Source of the DNA: Candidatus Dadabacteria bacterium
Lineage (GTDB): Bacteria > Desulfobacterota_D > UBA1144 > Nemesobacterales > JAJCZQ01
Direction of reading: 5' to 3'
Length of the DNA: 16,132 nucleotides
Assembly (NCBI GenBank): GCA_030624695.1
Contig: JAUXJP010000005.1
Span: forward strand, 1-16,132
The translations under genes and the position numbers were made by a program. Of this stretch, positions 1-7,116 are shown piece by piece. Positions within the stretch are counted from its first letter, which is position 1, and each line of letters opens with the position of its first letter. The notes under the pieces were generated by a model. That model saw nothing but the letters and a program-made list of their open reading frames with translations. It did not search any database and was not told the DNA's origin.

Positions 1-667
1 AATTAAATAACGGCCCCCCACTGTTGCCGGGATTAATAGCCGCATCGGTCTGAATAAAATCATCATAAGCACCGAGGCCAAGTGACCTGCCCTTGGCACT
101 GACAATCCCTGCAGTAACAGTATTTCCAAGCCCGAAGGGATTTCCAATTGCAACTACCCAGTCACCTATATCAAGTGAGGAAGAATCTCCTATTCTTACC
201 GGGGTAAGAGCAGTCTTAGGTTTAATCTTCAGCAGGGCCAGGTCTGTTTTTGGGTCAGTCCCTATAAGCTCTGCAGAATATTCGTCTTCGTTTTCAAGTA
301 TTACCTTTATCTCGTCAGCTTTTCTTACTACATGATTATTTGTTATTATATATCCGTCCTTACTGATTATAAAACCTGAGCCAAGACCTCTTCTTCTAAA
401 CACTCTTTGCTGAAGGTTTTCACCAAAGAACCTGTCAAAAAACTGTTCAAAAGGGTCATTTGTACCACCTGGATTGTTAAACCCGAAACCCCTGGTTTTT
501 GTAACACTTGTTGTGCTTATATTTACTACAGATGGACTTAAGCTTTTGACCAGGCGTGAAAGATACTTGGGATCGTTTACCTGTGAATATGAATCAACAC
601 TGCATATTAAAAGAATAGATAAAATTGAAAAAAATATAATTATTGAACGAAACTTTAAGCTTTGCAC
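1..667 (-). CDS. degP: DegP/HtrA-type periplasmic serine protease, C-terminus beyond window
   Basis: A trypsin-like HtrA protease that degrades or refolds damaged envelope proteins. Reading the minus strand from GTG at 667 gives 222 codons that run off the window edge. An N-terminal hydrophobic stretch (about residues 8-23) followed by polar residues looks like a signal peptide, so the product should be periplasmic. The catalytic triad is visible: His in TNNHVV, Asp in KTDLALLKI and Ser in NPGNSGGPLFN, the last lying at the very edge. The linker between signal peptide and protease is rich in Gly, Asn and Phe, as in DegP loops. The PDZ domains would lie outside the window. The GTG start is chosen because AGGAG (676-680) sits 8 nt upstream. 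The gene follows the FAD monooxygenase after 117 bases on the same strand. The family is certain; DegP versus DegQ/DegS-like naming is not. Confidence 0.93.
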   Translation of the reverse strand, partial: MQSLKFRSIIIFFSILSILLICSVDSYSQVNDPKYLSRLVKSLSPSVVNISTTSVTKTRGFGFNNPGGTNDPFEQFFDRFFGENLQQRVFRRRGLGSGFIISKDGYIITNNHVVRKADEIKVILENEDEYSAELIGTDPKTDLALLKIKPKTALTPVRIGDSSSLDIGDWVVAIGNPFGLGNTVTAGIVSAKGRSLGLGAYDDFIQTDAAINPGNSGGPLFN

Positions 668-784
668 CTTTTATACTCCTTGTATTTGTTTAGTCAATTG
701 TACAAGTTTTATTTGGTATTCTGATTTAGTAAAACCTTTAATTTGAACCACTAAAATATTTAACATTCGATTTTTAAAATTGTT

Positions 785-1966
785 TCATATAGGGTCTTTT
801 AACATACTGTCCCAATACTTGTAAACCAGGTCATTAGAATACACTTTTAGAAAATAGTCCCTGGCTGTGGAAAGTATGCTGCTGTTTGAATATACAAGTT
901 TACCCATCATACGCGACTGGTTCTGGACTTTCTTAACTCTTGGTTTTCTTCTTGTTTCATACTGTTTAAGGGCATGCTCAATATACTTAGAATCTGCCCG
1001 GCAAAGCTCTTCTGCTATTACGGCAGCAGATTCCATTGCCATGGATACCCCGGCACCTGCATTAGGTAGAATTGCATGCGCTGAATCCCCTACAAGGACT
1101 ACCCTGCCCTTTGACCAGCCATCAATTTGCATATCATTATATGTATCGTAGTATATTTCATTCGGGTCATTTAACTGGTCAAGCATATCCGGCACAACGC
1201 CCCCGAATTCCTTAAAACATTCTTTAATTCGGTCAATACGGCTATCTACCGGGTCAATATTTTTTTCAGCCATTTTTACACTTGTAAACACCGATAATCT
1301 GCCCTTAGTCGGCCAAACACCAATGAATTTGCCTTTTCCCCAGTATTCAACAATACCATCGGGTTTAGAAAGATTGGGGTCAATCCAGAATCCCCAGCCC
1401 GACATACCACTATAAGTTAGTGGAATATGGCCAAATATCTGCTCCCTTGTTTTTGACCTTACTCCGTCACAGCCGATTACGAGGTCGTATTGTTCTGATG
1501 AGCCGTTGCTAAAATGAACTTCGGCAGTATCAGAGCCCTGCTCTATTTTGTCAACCGTGGTGTTCATATCTATAAATTCGGGATTAACCGAAGCAAGGAG
1601 TGTATCTATAAGTTCGGGACGGTAAATGCTTATGATTGGTCCGTATTTTTCTGCTACGGGGTCAATAGTGTATGTCTTTATAACTTTGCCCTTATAGTTT
1701 GAGATATAGTAGTTTGTAAACTGGCAGCCTTCTTCAAGGAGTTTTTCATAAGCGCCAATGCCTTTAAGTACCCTGCTCCCTGATGGCCATATCACAATCA
1801 CATAACCCACCTTGCCGAATGCCGGAGCCCTTTCCACAAGTCTTGGAGCAAAGCCCCTTCTCTGTAGAAGCCCGGCAAGTGTAAGCCCTGCTACCCCGCC
1901 ACCGATAATAAGTACCTTCATATCGGGGCCGTACCTGATTTTTTGTCCTGAACCGTTATTAACCAT
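785..1966 (-). CDS. FAD-dependent monooxygenase (PHBH/salicylate hydroxylase-like)
   Basis: A single-component flavoprotein hydroxylase that would use FAD, NAD(P)H and O2 to hydroxylate or epoxidise a small organic substrate. All three family fingerprints are present: the Rossmann dinucleotide site GGGVAG (residues 22-27, within KVLIIGGGVAGLTLAGLL), the DG motif GCDGVRSKTR (about 165-174), and the second FAD motif VLVGDSAHAILPNAGAG (about 290-306). The length of 393 aa is normal for the group. The start is uncertain: ATG at 1966 has only a weak GAG upstream, while ATG at 1921 begins directly at MKVLIIGGG, where family members usually start. Substrate cannot be read from the sequence. It is clearly not TetX-like in its substrate-side residues. 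It could serve aromatic breakdown, or polyketide, quinone or carotenoid tailoring. No pathway partners are adjacent; it is followed by the DegP gene. Confidence 0.9.
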   Translation of the reverse strand: MVNNGSGQKIRYGPDMKVLIIGGGVAGLTLAGLLQRRGFAPRLVERAPAFGKVGYVIVIWPSGSRVLKGIGAYEKLLEEGCQFTNYYISNYKGKVIKTYTIDPVAEKYGPIISIYRPELIDTLLASVNPEFIDMNTTVDKIEQGSDTAEVHFSNGSSEQYDLVIGCDGVRSKTREQIFGHIPLTYSGMSGWGFWIDPNLSKPDGIVEYWGKGKFIGVWPTKGRLSVFTSVKMAEKNIDPVDSRIDRIKECFKEFGGVVPDMLDQLNDPNEIYYDTYNDMQIDGWSKGRVVLVGDSAHAILPNAGAGVSMAMESAAVIAEELCRADSKYIEHALKQYETRRKPRVKKVQNQSRMMGKLVYSNSSILSTARDYFLKVYSNDLVYKYWDSMLKDPI

Positions 1967-2042
1967 AATTAAACTCTAAGCAATGAATTATATCATATTA
2001 AATAAAAATAATTACGTATGGTGTTTTGTAAATAGCAAAATG

Positions 2043-2061
2043 AAGGGTAACGTCCACTTTA
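2043..2061 (+). repeat. Left copy of 19-bp inverted repeat flanking the DUF3891 gene
   Basis: Reads AAGGGTAACGTCCACTTTA. It matches 18 of 19 bases with the reverse complement of 3157-3175, the single difference being at position 9 (C versus A). It ends 8 bases before the stop codon of the DUF3891-like gene at 2070. No other copy was found in the window by eye. It looks like the end of a mobile element, but no transposase and no flanking target duplication are visible. Confidence 0.75.
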
Positions 2062-2069
2062 GCTCCAAA

Positions 2070-2984
2070 TTATTTAGAACAATATTCATAATGAATCAGC
2101 TGTATATTATTAGAATGCCAGTGTGTCTGAAAATTGGCAGGTTTTTCAACCGGCAGATCAAAAATTTTGGCTGGGACAAAAACTGGTAAAGGGTCTATAT
2201 TAAAAGGATAAGGTTCGCATACTATTCTTTTTTGACCCTGAGGTTTAATTTTAACCACAACCCTGTCTTGCCAACCTTTTCGAGGAACATCAGTTAGGTC
2301 AAATTCATCGTCACCTAGCCCTACCGCATCACCTTTATTTGGAGGAATTAAATTTGAGCATAGTGAAAGTGATAGTGCATCCATTAGTTGTAAAAAACGT
2401 GCATTAGGCTTTAAGTGTTCTTCTTCGACCCAGTGTGCAGTTTCCGGATTATTTTTAATTGTACTAATAAAACCAGCCTGTATATTCTCCAGCTCTGTTA
2501 TGAAATTCTTGGCACCCTCGAGTTTTTCATCTTCCAGAGTGTACTCAAGTAGCGTTGTCCTTCGGACTAGCGGATGTAAAAATGATGGGTCCGGATCTTC
2601 AAACACGTTTTGGGCATAGAGCCAGTAAGCATGGAAGCTCATTAATAAGCTTGCATAAGGGTGATTTTGGCTAAATCGAGGTAATCCCAATCTCCAACGT
2701 TTCATACCTTCCTGTAAATTAGTTAAAAATTCAGTAAGGTTCATTGGTAGTCCGTCGTTTTTATTCAATTCAGGAGTTGCTTCCCACTCCCACCATCCAT
2801 TGTCATGTTCTGAAACGGCTAATACAACTTCGTCTTTAAGCCGATTGTGATCATCTGAAGTATGAAAATATCCAGGGGCATTAAATTCATCATTTCCCCA
2901 ATGGGCAGCTAAATAACCGGCAATTTGACCATGATCTGGTTGGGTAACCATATATAGTTTATTATTGTGAATTGTTTTTAACAT
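2070..2984 (-). CDS. DUF3891-like protein of unknown function
   Basis: A soluble 304-aa protein with no signal peptide or membrane segment. I assign it to DUF3891 from memory of the family pattern: an N-terminal (D)HGxxAGxLAxHWG segment (residues 17-30 here), a second histidine-acid motif SEHDNGWWEWE (58-68), and then a short segment ending in DGLP (77-80). Clustered His and Asp residues suggest a metal or phosphate site, perhaps HD-domain-like, but no activity is established that I can cite. ATG at 2984 lacks a recognisable Shine-Dalgarno sequence. A TATAAT box on the minus strand (3008-3013) sits about 25 bases upstream without a clear -35. The gene lies alone between the two arms of a 19-bp inverted repeat, inside what would otherwise be a plain intergenic gap between the prfB operon and the monooxygenase, so it may have arrived as a cassette. 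Confidence 0.72.
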   Translation of the reverse strand: MLKTIHNNKLYMVTQPDHGQIAGYLAAHWGNDEFNAPGYFHTSDDHNRLKDEVVLAVSEHDNGWWEWEATPELNKNDGLPMNLTEFLTNLQEGMKRWRLGLPRFSQNHPYASLLMSFHAYWLYAQNVFEDPDPSFLHPLVRRTTLLEYTLEDEKLEGAKNFITELENIQAGFISTIKNNPETAHWVEEEHLKPNARFLQLMDALSLSLCSNLIPPNKGDAVGLGDDEFDLTDVPRKGWQDRVVVKIKPQGQKRIVCEPYPFNIDPLPVFVPAKIFDLPVEKPANFQTHWHSNNIQLIHYEYCSK

Positions 2985-3156
2985 AATTATATTTTCAGCA
3001 ACAATTTATTATATTCTATTTAAACTCTTTTAAAAATGCACAAACCATAAATCATTTTGAATTTTAAATCTTTTTCACTCAAATATTCACTAATTTTAAT
3101 ACTTCGATTAGATTAGAATAGTCGGAATTGTATACGCAAATATTACTAGGAGAGAT

Positions 3157-3175
3157 TAAAGTGGACTTTACCCTT
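3157..3175 (-). repeat. Right copy of 19-bp inverted repeat flanking the DUF3891 gene
   Basis: On the minus strand this reads AAGGGTAAAGTCCACTTTA, pairing with 2043-2061 at 18 of 19 bases. It lies about 170 bases upstream of the DUF3891 start and 34 bases beyond the stop of the next gene (3210). The bases outside the two arms (gcaaaatg on the left, taggactt on the right) show no direct repeat. Together the arms delimit a 1133-bp block. Confidence 0.75.
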
Positions 3176-3209
3176 TAGGACTTACCTTCATTCCAATAAA
3201 TAGAAAACA

Positions 3210-3578
3210 TCAGATCTTTATATCAACATCAAAAGTGCCAATCTTTACCTTTGCAGCAAGGCCGCTGTCAAAAGATATATTCCTCATTTTCTTTTCTGAT
3301 CCCTTTGGTACCAGGATTACCAACTGGGCACCAAGATCTGACATTTTTTTCCAGTGCTCAATCCTGTCTTCATTAATGTTATCTGCCATCTCTACTTCAA
3401 CGATCTGGGTAACCTGTTCGTAATTAATAAACACCACATCCGGATATGTACCGTTAAATTCAAAGTTCTGTTCTTCGCCGGGATTAATATTAATTTTGGT
3501 ATAAAGCCGGGAGTATTTTTCAGAGATTGTCATTATGACCCAGTCATGAAGGAAATTACGATCCGTTGAGTCTGCCAT
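3210..3578 (-). CDS. Small protein resembling a PD-(D/E)xK nuclease fold
   Basis: A 122-aa soluble protein that I do not recognise as a named family. The middle of the chain has the look of a restriction-endonuclease-like core: TYPDVVFIN (residues 44-52, Pro46-Asp47), then a hydrophobic strand ending in IVEVEMA (59-65, Glu61-x-Glu63), a helix DRIEHWKKM, and the strand AQLVILVPKG (84-93). The usual catalytic lysine of ExK is replaced by glutamate, so it is either a variant or inactive. Translation is coupled to nadK: ATG at 3578 lies 23 bases inside the end of nadK, with a purine-rich GGGGGGAAAGG just upstream. A later ATG (3533) is possible but would waste this site. It is the last gene of the prfB-nadK operon; the link to NAD metabolism or translation is unknown. 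Confidence 0.7.
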   Translation of the reverse strand: MADSTDRNFLHDWVIMTISEKYSRLYTKININPGEEQNFEFNGTYPDVVFINYEQVTQIVEVEMADNINEDRIEHWKKMSDLGAQLVILVPKGSEKKMRNISFDSGLAAKVKIGTFDVDIKI

Positions 3579-4425
3579 ACCTTTCCCCCCACATAAGTTT
3601 TGTTTTCAGGATAGAAAAGTAGTCCCTGAATGGTGATTTGATCAATTTTACAGTCGAGTCAGATTTTTTTAATTTGATTTCGTCATTGAGCTCTACCTTA
3701 ACAGTTTCCTGTCCGTCGAGAGTCAGATAAGAACTTCCCACTGTTAATACTTTTACAGTTATCTCCATTTCATTTGAAACAACAAGTGGCCTGTTTGTCA
3801 GAATATGGGGGCAGATCGGAGTAATCAGGGTCACGGGTAGTGTGGGATGTACGATTGGCCCGCCGGCAGAAAGTGAATATGCTGTAGAACCTGTCGGGGT
3901 GGAAAATATAATACCATCTGCTTTAAAGGTGGTTATAAGATTCCCTTCTGCATAAATCGCCAGGTCTATTATTCTTGAAACTTTGCCGTTATTAATTACC
4001 AGGTCATTTAATACAGTGTAACTTCCAAATTTCTTATTTTTTTTGTATACAGATGCAGAGAGCATACCCCTTTCTTCAATCTCATAATCATCTCCAATAA
4101 TTTTTTCCATGATGGGGTATAACTCGTTTAAAGTAAACTCGGTTAAAAACCCCAGGCCGCCAGAATTAATACCAAGGATCGGAATATTATACTCATTGAC
4201 CTGTTTTGAAACACTGAGGAATGTACCGTCACCGCCAAAAACTATTACGAGCTCCACATGTTTCGGTATATCAGCCTGTTTTACGGTATTATCGAGTTTG
4301 AGACTTTTACCCAGTTCACTATCAACAAGGTATTCGACCCCTTTTTCCTCAAGCCACTTAACAAGATCTCTAACAATATTATAAACTTCTGTATTATTTC
4401 TTTTCCCTATTATTCCTACTTTCAA
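3556..4425 (-). CDS. nadK: NAD kinase
   Basis: Phosphorylates NAD+ to NADP+ using ATP or polyphosphate, the only route to NADP, in the cytoplasm. The 289-aa chain shows the diagnostic GGDGT motif (residues 64-68) whose Asp is catalytic, followed by LGINSGGLGFLTEF, the ADGIIFSTPTGSTAYSLSAGG substrate-binding block (split here by its family positions) and the PICPHILTNRPLVV segment. The C-terminal SPFRDYFSILKTKL is also typical. The start is TTG at 4425: GGAG lies 6 nt upstream (4432-4435) and the protein then begins KVGIIGKRN, as family members do. An upstream in-frame TTG at 4437 would have its start overlapping that ribosome site. The gene follows prfB after 21 bases and overlaps the next gene by 23 bases, so the three are almost certainly one transcript. 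Confidence 0.95.
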   Translation of the reverse strand: MKVGIIGKRNNTEVYNIVRDLVKWLEEKGVEYLVDSELGKSLKLDNTVKQADIPKHVELVIVFGGDGTFLSVSKQVNEYNIPILGINSGGLGFLTEFTLNELYPIMEKIIGDDYEIEERGMLSASVYKKNKKFGSYTVLNDLVINNGKVSRIIDLAIYAEGNLITTFKADGIIFSTPTGSTAYSLSAGGPIVHPTLPVTLITPICPHILTNRPLVVSNEMEITVKVLTVGSSYLTLDGQETVKVELNDEIKLKKSDSTVKLIKSPFRDYFSILKTKLMWGERYGRLNGS

Positions 4426-4431
4426 TTTTGA

Positions 4432-4435
4432 CTCC
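4432..4435 (-). promoter_or_regulatory. Ribosome binding site fixing the nadK TTG start
   Basis: GGAG on the minus strand, 6 nt before TTG at 4425. It decides between two in-frame TTG codons (4437 and 4425) in favour of the inner one. Confidence 0.65.
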
Positions 4436-4446
4436 AAATATGATTA

Positions 4447-5557
4447 TTAAACTTGATTCTCCGAAGAATTAAACAGCAGATAACTTTTTATAAGTTTTTC
4501 CAGTTCCCCGTCAAGTACAGCATCTACATTGCTGTCTTCAAAATTTGTACGGTGGTCTTTTACCATTCTGTAAGGGTGAAGTACATATGACCTTATCTGG
4601 CTACCCCAGCCAATCTCCATTTTCGTAGCATTTTTTTCATCCAGCAGATCTTTTTGCTTTTCACGTTCCAGCTCATAAAGCTTTGCTTTTAATATCTTCA
4701 TTGCATTTGCCCTGTTCTGATGCTGGGACCTTTCATTCTGACAACTGGCAACAATACCGGTTGGCATATGTGTTATCCTGATTGCAGAATCGGTCTTATT
4801 TACATGCTGCCCACCCTTGCCGCTTGCACGGAAAGTATCCACTCGAAGGTCTTTATCATCAATATTTATTTCGATTGAATCATCTACTTCTGGTGTAACA
4901 TATACAGAGGCAAAGGATGTATGCCTTCTTTTGTTGGAATCAAATGGGGAAATTCTAACAAGCCTGTGAACACCGCTTTCTCCTTTCATATAACCATAGG
5001 CGTATTCACCATCAACAATTATTGTAGCACTTTTTATTCCAGCTTCATCTCCGTCCTGCAGATCCAGTATTTGAGTCTTGAAGCCATTACCCTCGGCATA
5101 TCTCAGATACATTCTAAAAAGCATGTCTGCCCAGTCCTGTGCTTCTGTGCCGCCGGCACCCGAATTTATGGATATTATCGCATTGCGGATGTCATCTATA
5201 TCGCCTAGTACTTTTTTAAATTCGAATTTTTCTACGGATTCCAGAATTTCATGATATTTCTGATTAGCCTCGGCCCTCAACTCTTCATCGCTTTCTTCTT
5301 TGGATAGTTCAAGAAGGATCTCTACATCATCAAGGTCATTATTGAGCTGTTGCCAGCTTTGAACAGAATCATTAAGGGACGCCTGTTCTTTTAGTATGGA
5401 CTGGGCTTTGTTACGGTCGTCCCAGAAATCAGTTTCACCGGACATAGACTCTATTTCATTTATTCTGAATTTTTTACCAGGAAGGTCAAAGAGAGTCTCC
5501 AATGGATTTTATTCTGATTTTAAGCTCTTTTATATCGTATCTTGCTTCTTCGTTCAT
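4447..5557 (-). CDS. prfB: Peptide chain release factor 2 with programmed +1 frameshift
   Basis: RF2 ends translation at UGA and UAA codons by triggering peptide release on the ribosome. The reading frame is split: ATG at 5557 (GAGGAAG at 5564-5570, 6 nt upstream) opens 23 codons ending CTT, followed by an in-frame TGA at 5486-5488. A +1 slip at CTT-T continues with GAC from 5487 to the stop at 4447, giving 369 aa, close to E. coli RF2 (365). Low RF2 stalls at this UGA and promotes the slip, so the protein controls its own synthesis. In the fused chain the stop-codon-reading SPF tripeptide is at 203-205 and the catalytic GGQ at 248-250, nearly the E. coli positions. An annotation starting at the in-frame TTG at 5502 would lose the true N-terminus. 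It is the first gene of the prfB-nadK operon. Confidence 0.96.
5485..5500 (-). promoter_or_regulatory. prfB programmed +1 frameshift site
   Basis: Minus strand reads GGAGACTCTCTTTGAC. CTT (5489-5491) is the slippery codon, TGA (5486-5488) the in-frame stop, and C (5485) the weak-termination context. The stimulatory Shine-Dalgarno-like GGAG (5497-5500) is 5 nt before CTT; in E. coli the GGGGG run is 3 nt before it. The site is otherwise the classic RF2 arrangement. Confidence 0.93.
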
Positions 5558-5584
5558 TAAATTCTTCCTCAAGAAATAAAATAT

Positions 5585-5613
5585 ATAATATCCGCAGTTG
5601 GAATAGCAATCAA
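5585..5613 (-). promoter_or_regulatory. Probable sigma-70-type promoter of the prfB operon
   Basis: On the minus strand, -35 TTGATT (5608-5613), a 17-bp spacer and -10 TATTAT (5585-5590), each matching consensus at 4-5 of 6 positions. Transcription would start about 20 bases upstream of the prfB ATG at 5557, leaving room for its ribosome site. The -35 box is one arm of a palindrome shared with the divergent promoter. Confidence 0.5.
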
Positions 5614-5622
5614 AGTTTGATT
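5608..5622. repeat. 15-bp palindrome formed by two back-to-back -35 boxes
   Basis: AATCAAAGTTTGATT is a perfect inverted repeat with 7-bp arms around a central G. The left arm holds the prfB -35 box on the minus strand and the right arm the aminotransferase -35 box on the plus strand. It may be an operator, or simply the result of two identical -35 boxes facing apart. Confidence 0.6.
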
Positions 5623-5644
5623 TCCACCCGATGTAAGGTAGATT
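5617..5644 (+). promoter_or_regulatory. Probable promoter of the class V aminotransferase
   Basis: Plus strand -35 TTGATT (5617-5622), a 16-bp spacer and -10 TAGATT (5639-5644). It would give a leader of roughly 40 bases before the GTG start at 5691. The -10 box is weaker than that of the divergent prfB promoter. Confidence 0.4.
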
Positions 5645-5690
5645 AGTCGCTTCTTCAATTTTAACAACTCTGATTAGGGAGAAAATTATC

Positions 5691-6827
5691 GTGAAAAAAT
5701 ATGTATTTACACCGGGCCCGGTCCCAGTGCCAAGTGAAGTATTAATAGAAATGGCTAAACCAATAATTCATCACAGGACCTCTGAATTTGAAAGTATTTT
5801 CGAACATGTCAGGGATGGATTAAAATATATTTACCAGACAAAAGAAGAAGTGTTTGTGCTTGCTTCATCCGGCACAGGTGCAATGGAAGCTGCTATAGTT
5901 AATACATTGTCAAAAGGCGATAAAGTCCTGGTAATTAACGGCGGTAAATTTGGAGAAAGGTGGGGAAAAATCGCCAAGGCTTATGGCCTGGAAGTCGACG
6001 AGATAGTTGTTGAATGGGGAACAGCCGTAGACCCTGCTTCGGTAAAAGAGGCCCTCGATAATGATCCGACAATAAAAGCCGTATTAGTCCAGGCAAGTGA
6101 AACATCTACCGGTATAAAACACCCAACTGACGAACTTGCTAAAATTACAAACCAAAGAGACGACGTTATTTTGATTGTAGATGGCATCACCGGCGTTGGA
6201 GTATTTCCGCTTAACTTTGATGAACTTGGAATAGATGTGTTGGTCGGTGGTTCTCAAAAAGCTTTTATGCTTCCACCCGGGCTTGCTTTTATAGCACTAA
6301 GTAAAAAAGCCTGGAAATTCAGTGAGACTTCAGACCTTCCTAATTTTTATTTTGATCTTAAGGCAGCATTAAAAAGCGCAGAAAAGAATACAACTCCCTG
6401 GACACCTGCTGTAACGCTTATTATAGGACTTAATGAAGTTCTAAAAAGATTCAGATCCGAAGGGCTTGATAGTTTACATAATAGACATTCAAATCTTTCA
6501 CATGCCTCAAGAGAGGCACTAAAAGCCATGAATTTAAGTCTCTTTGCCAAAGAATCACACAGCACTGCACTTACTGTTGGTATTGCACCGGAAAGAATAG
6601 GAGCTGGGCCAATAGTAAAAGGACTAAAAGAAAACTTTGGAATGACAATTGCCGGCGGGCAGGACCAGGCCAAGGGTAAGATATTCAGATTCTCACATAT
6701 CGGTGATATTGAAGCAGCTGATACAATAGCAATTATTTCAGCAATTGAATCAACATTAAAATCTCTTGGACACGACTTTAAATTTGGGGCAGGAGTTACA
6801 AAAGCAACCGAATTACTCGGCAAATAA
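5691..6827 (+). CDS. Class V PLP aminotransferase (alanine-glyoxylate/serine-pyruvate type)
   Basis: A cytoplasmic pyridoxal-phosphate enzyme of 378 aa that moves an amino group between small 2-oxo acids and amino acids. The N-terminus FTPGPVPVPSEVL and the IIHHRTSEFE block (about 25-34) are hallmarks of the alanine-glyoxylate / serine-pyruvate aminotransferase subgroup. PLP contacts are visible: SSGTGAME (59-66) for the phosphate, Asp164 in IVDGITGVG for the pyridine nitrogen, and Lys190 in GGSQKAF for the Schiff base. GTG at 5691 is the start, with AGGGAG 9 nt upstream. Family relatives in bacteria and archaea act in glyoxylate/glycine metabolism or as the aminotransferase of serine synthesis; no serA neighbour is present to decide. 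It faces away from prfB and runs tail to tail, 4 bases apart, with the signalling operon, with no visible terminator between. Confidence 0.9.
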   Translation: MKKYVFTPGPVPVPSEVLIEMAKPIIHHRTSEFESIFEHVRDGLKYIYQTKEEVFVLASSGTGAMEAAIVNTLSKGDKVLVINGGKFGERWGKIAKAYGLEVDEIVVEWGTAVDPASVKEALDNDPTIKAVLVQASETSTGIKHPTDELAKITNQRDDVILIVDGITGVGVFPLNFDELGIDVLVGGSQKAFMLPPGLAFIALSKKAWKFSETSDLPNFYFDLKAALKSAEKNTTPWTPAVTLIIGLNEVLKRFRSEGLDSLHNRHSNLSHASREALKAMNLSLFAKESHSTALTVGIAPERIGAGPIVKGLKENFGMTIAGGQDQAKGKIFRFSHIGDIEAADTIAIISAIESTLKSLGHDFKFGAGVTKATELLGK

Positions 6828-6831
6828 AGAT

Positions 6832-7113
6832 TTAGTTAAAATGTTTTGAGGTAATGGGGTCGCTATCTATTTCAGAAATAAGATAATCGATCCCGTATTG
6901 ATTGCCTTCAAAAAAGTAAAGCCTTACACCCTGCGGTGTGTGAATGAAGTTCCCCGATATTTTCGATGACTCAGGAAGCTCCACTTCGTATACCGAAATG
7001 CCAACTGATGATGCACCAAGGTTTACCTGTTTTCTTTCATCCCTCAGCTTTTTTATACTGTTGGCAATTTTCCATACCTTGGGAAAGACCTGGCCTTTTA
7101 CAATTAATTTCAT
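6832..7113 (-). CDS. Small uncharacterised protein at end of signalling operon
   Basis: A 93-aa soluble protein that I do not recognise. It starts MKLIVKGQVFPKVWKIANSI, a strand-helix opening, and continues with alternating hydrophobic residues (residues about 36-48 and 60-80) suggesting a small alpha/beta fold. There are no cysteines, signal peptide or membrane segment. It begins 3 bases after the four-cysteine protein ends, so the two are probably co-translated. The only purine-rich sequence upstream, GGAG, is 12 nt away, which is long. Tight linkage to two histidine kinases suggests a signalling accessory, but nothing in the protein shows this. Confidence 0.65.
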   Translation of the reverse strand: MKLIVKGQVFPKVWKIANSIKKLRDERKQVNLGASSVGISVYEVELPESSKISGNFIHTPQGVRLYFFEGNQYGIDYLISEIDSDPITSKHFN

Positions 7114-7116
7114 AAT

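Noticed and set aside
669..700. TTGACT-16 bp-TATAAA promoter-like match just before degP
   Set aside because: Transcription would start at or inside the coding region and lose the AGGAG ribosome site that fits the GTG start, so it is probably coincidental.
671..766. 31-codon minus-strand open frame between the monooxygenase and degP
   Set aside because: No ribosome site and no recognisable sequence, and its stop overlaps the degP leader. A leader peptide is possible but unsupported.
2035..3183. Target-site duplication around the 19-bp inverted repeats
   Set aside because: The flanks gcaaaatg and taggactt share no direct repeat at any offset I tried, so a recent transposition is not demonstrated.
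4435..5502. Start of nadK at TTG 4437 and of prfB at TTG 5502
   Set aside because: For nadK, the GGAG site places the start at TTG 4425. For prfB, the upstream ATG 5557 with the CTT-TGA-C frameshift gives the true N-terminus.
6347..6823. 158-aa open frame on the minus strand
   Set aside because: Antisense to the class V aminotransferase, which has full catalytic motifs; the antisense product is a Ser/Ala/Pro-rich artefact.
6820..6850. Bidirectional terminator between the convergent aminotransferase and the signalling operon
   Set aside because: Only 4 bases separate the stops and there is no GC-rich hairpin with a T-run.
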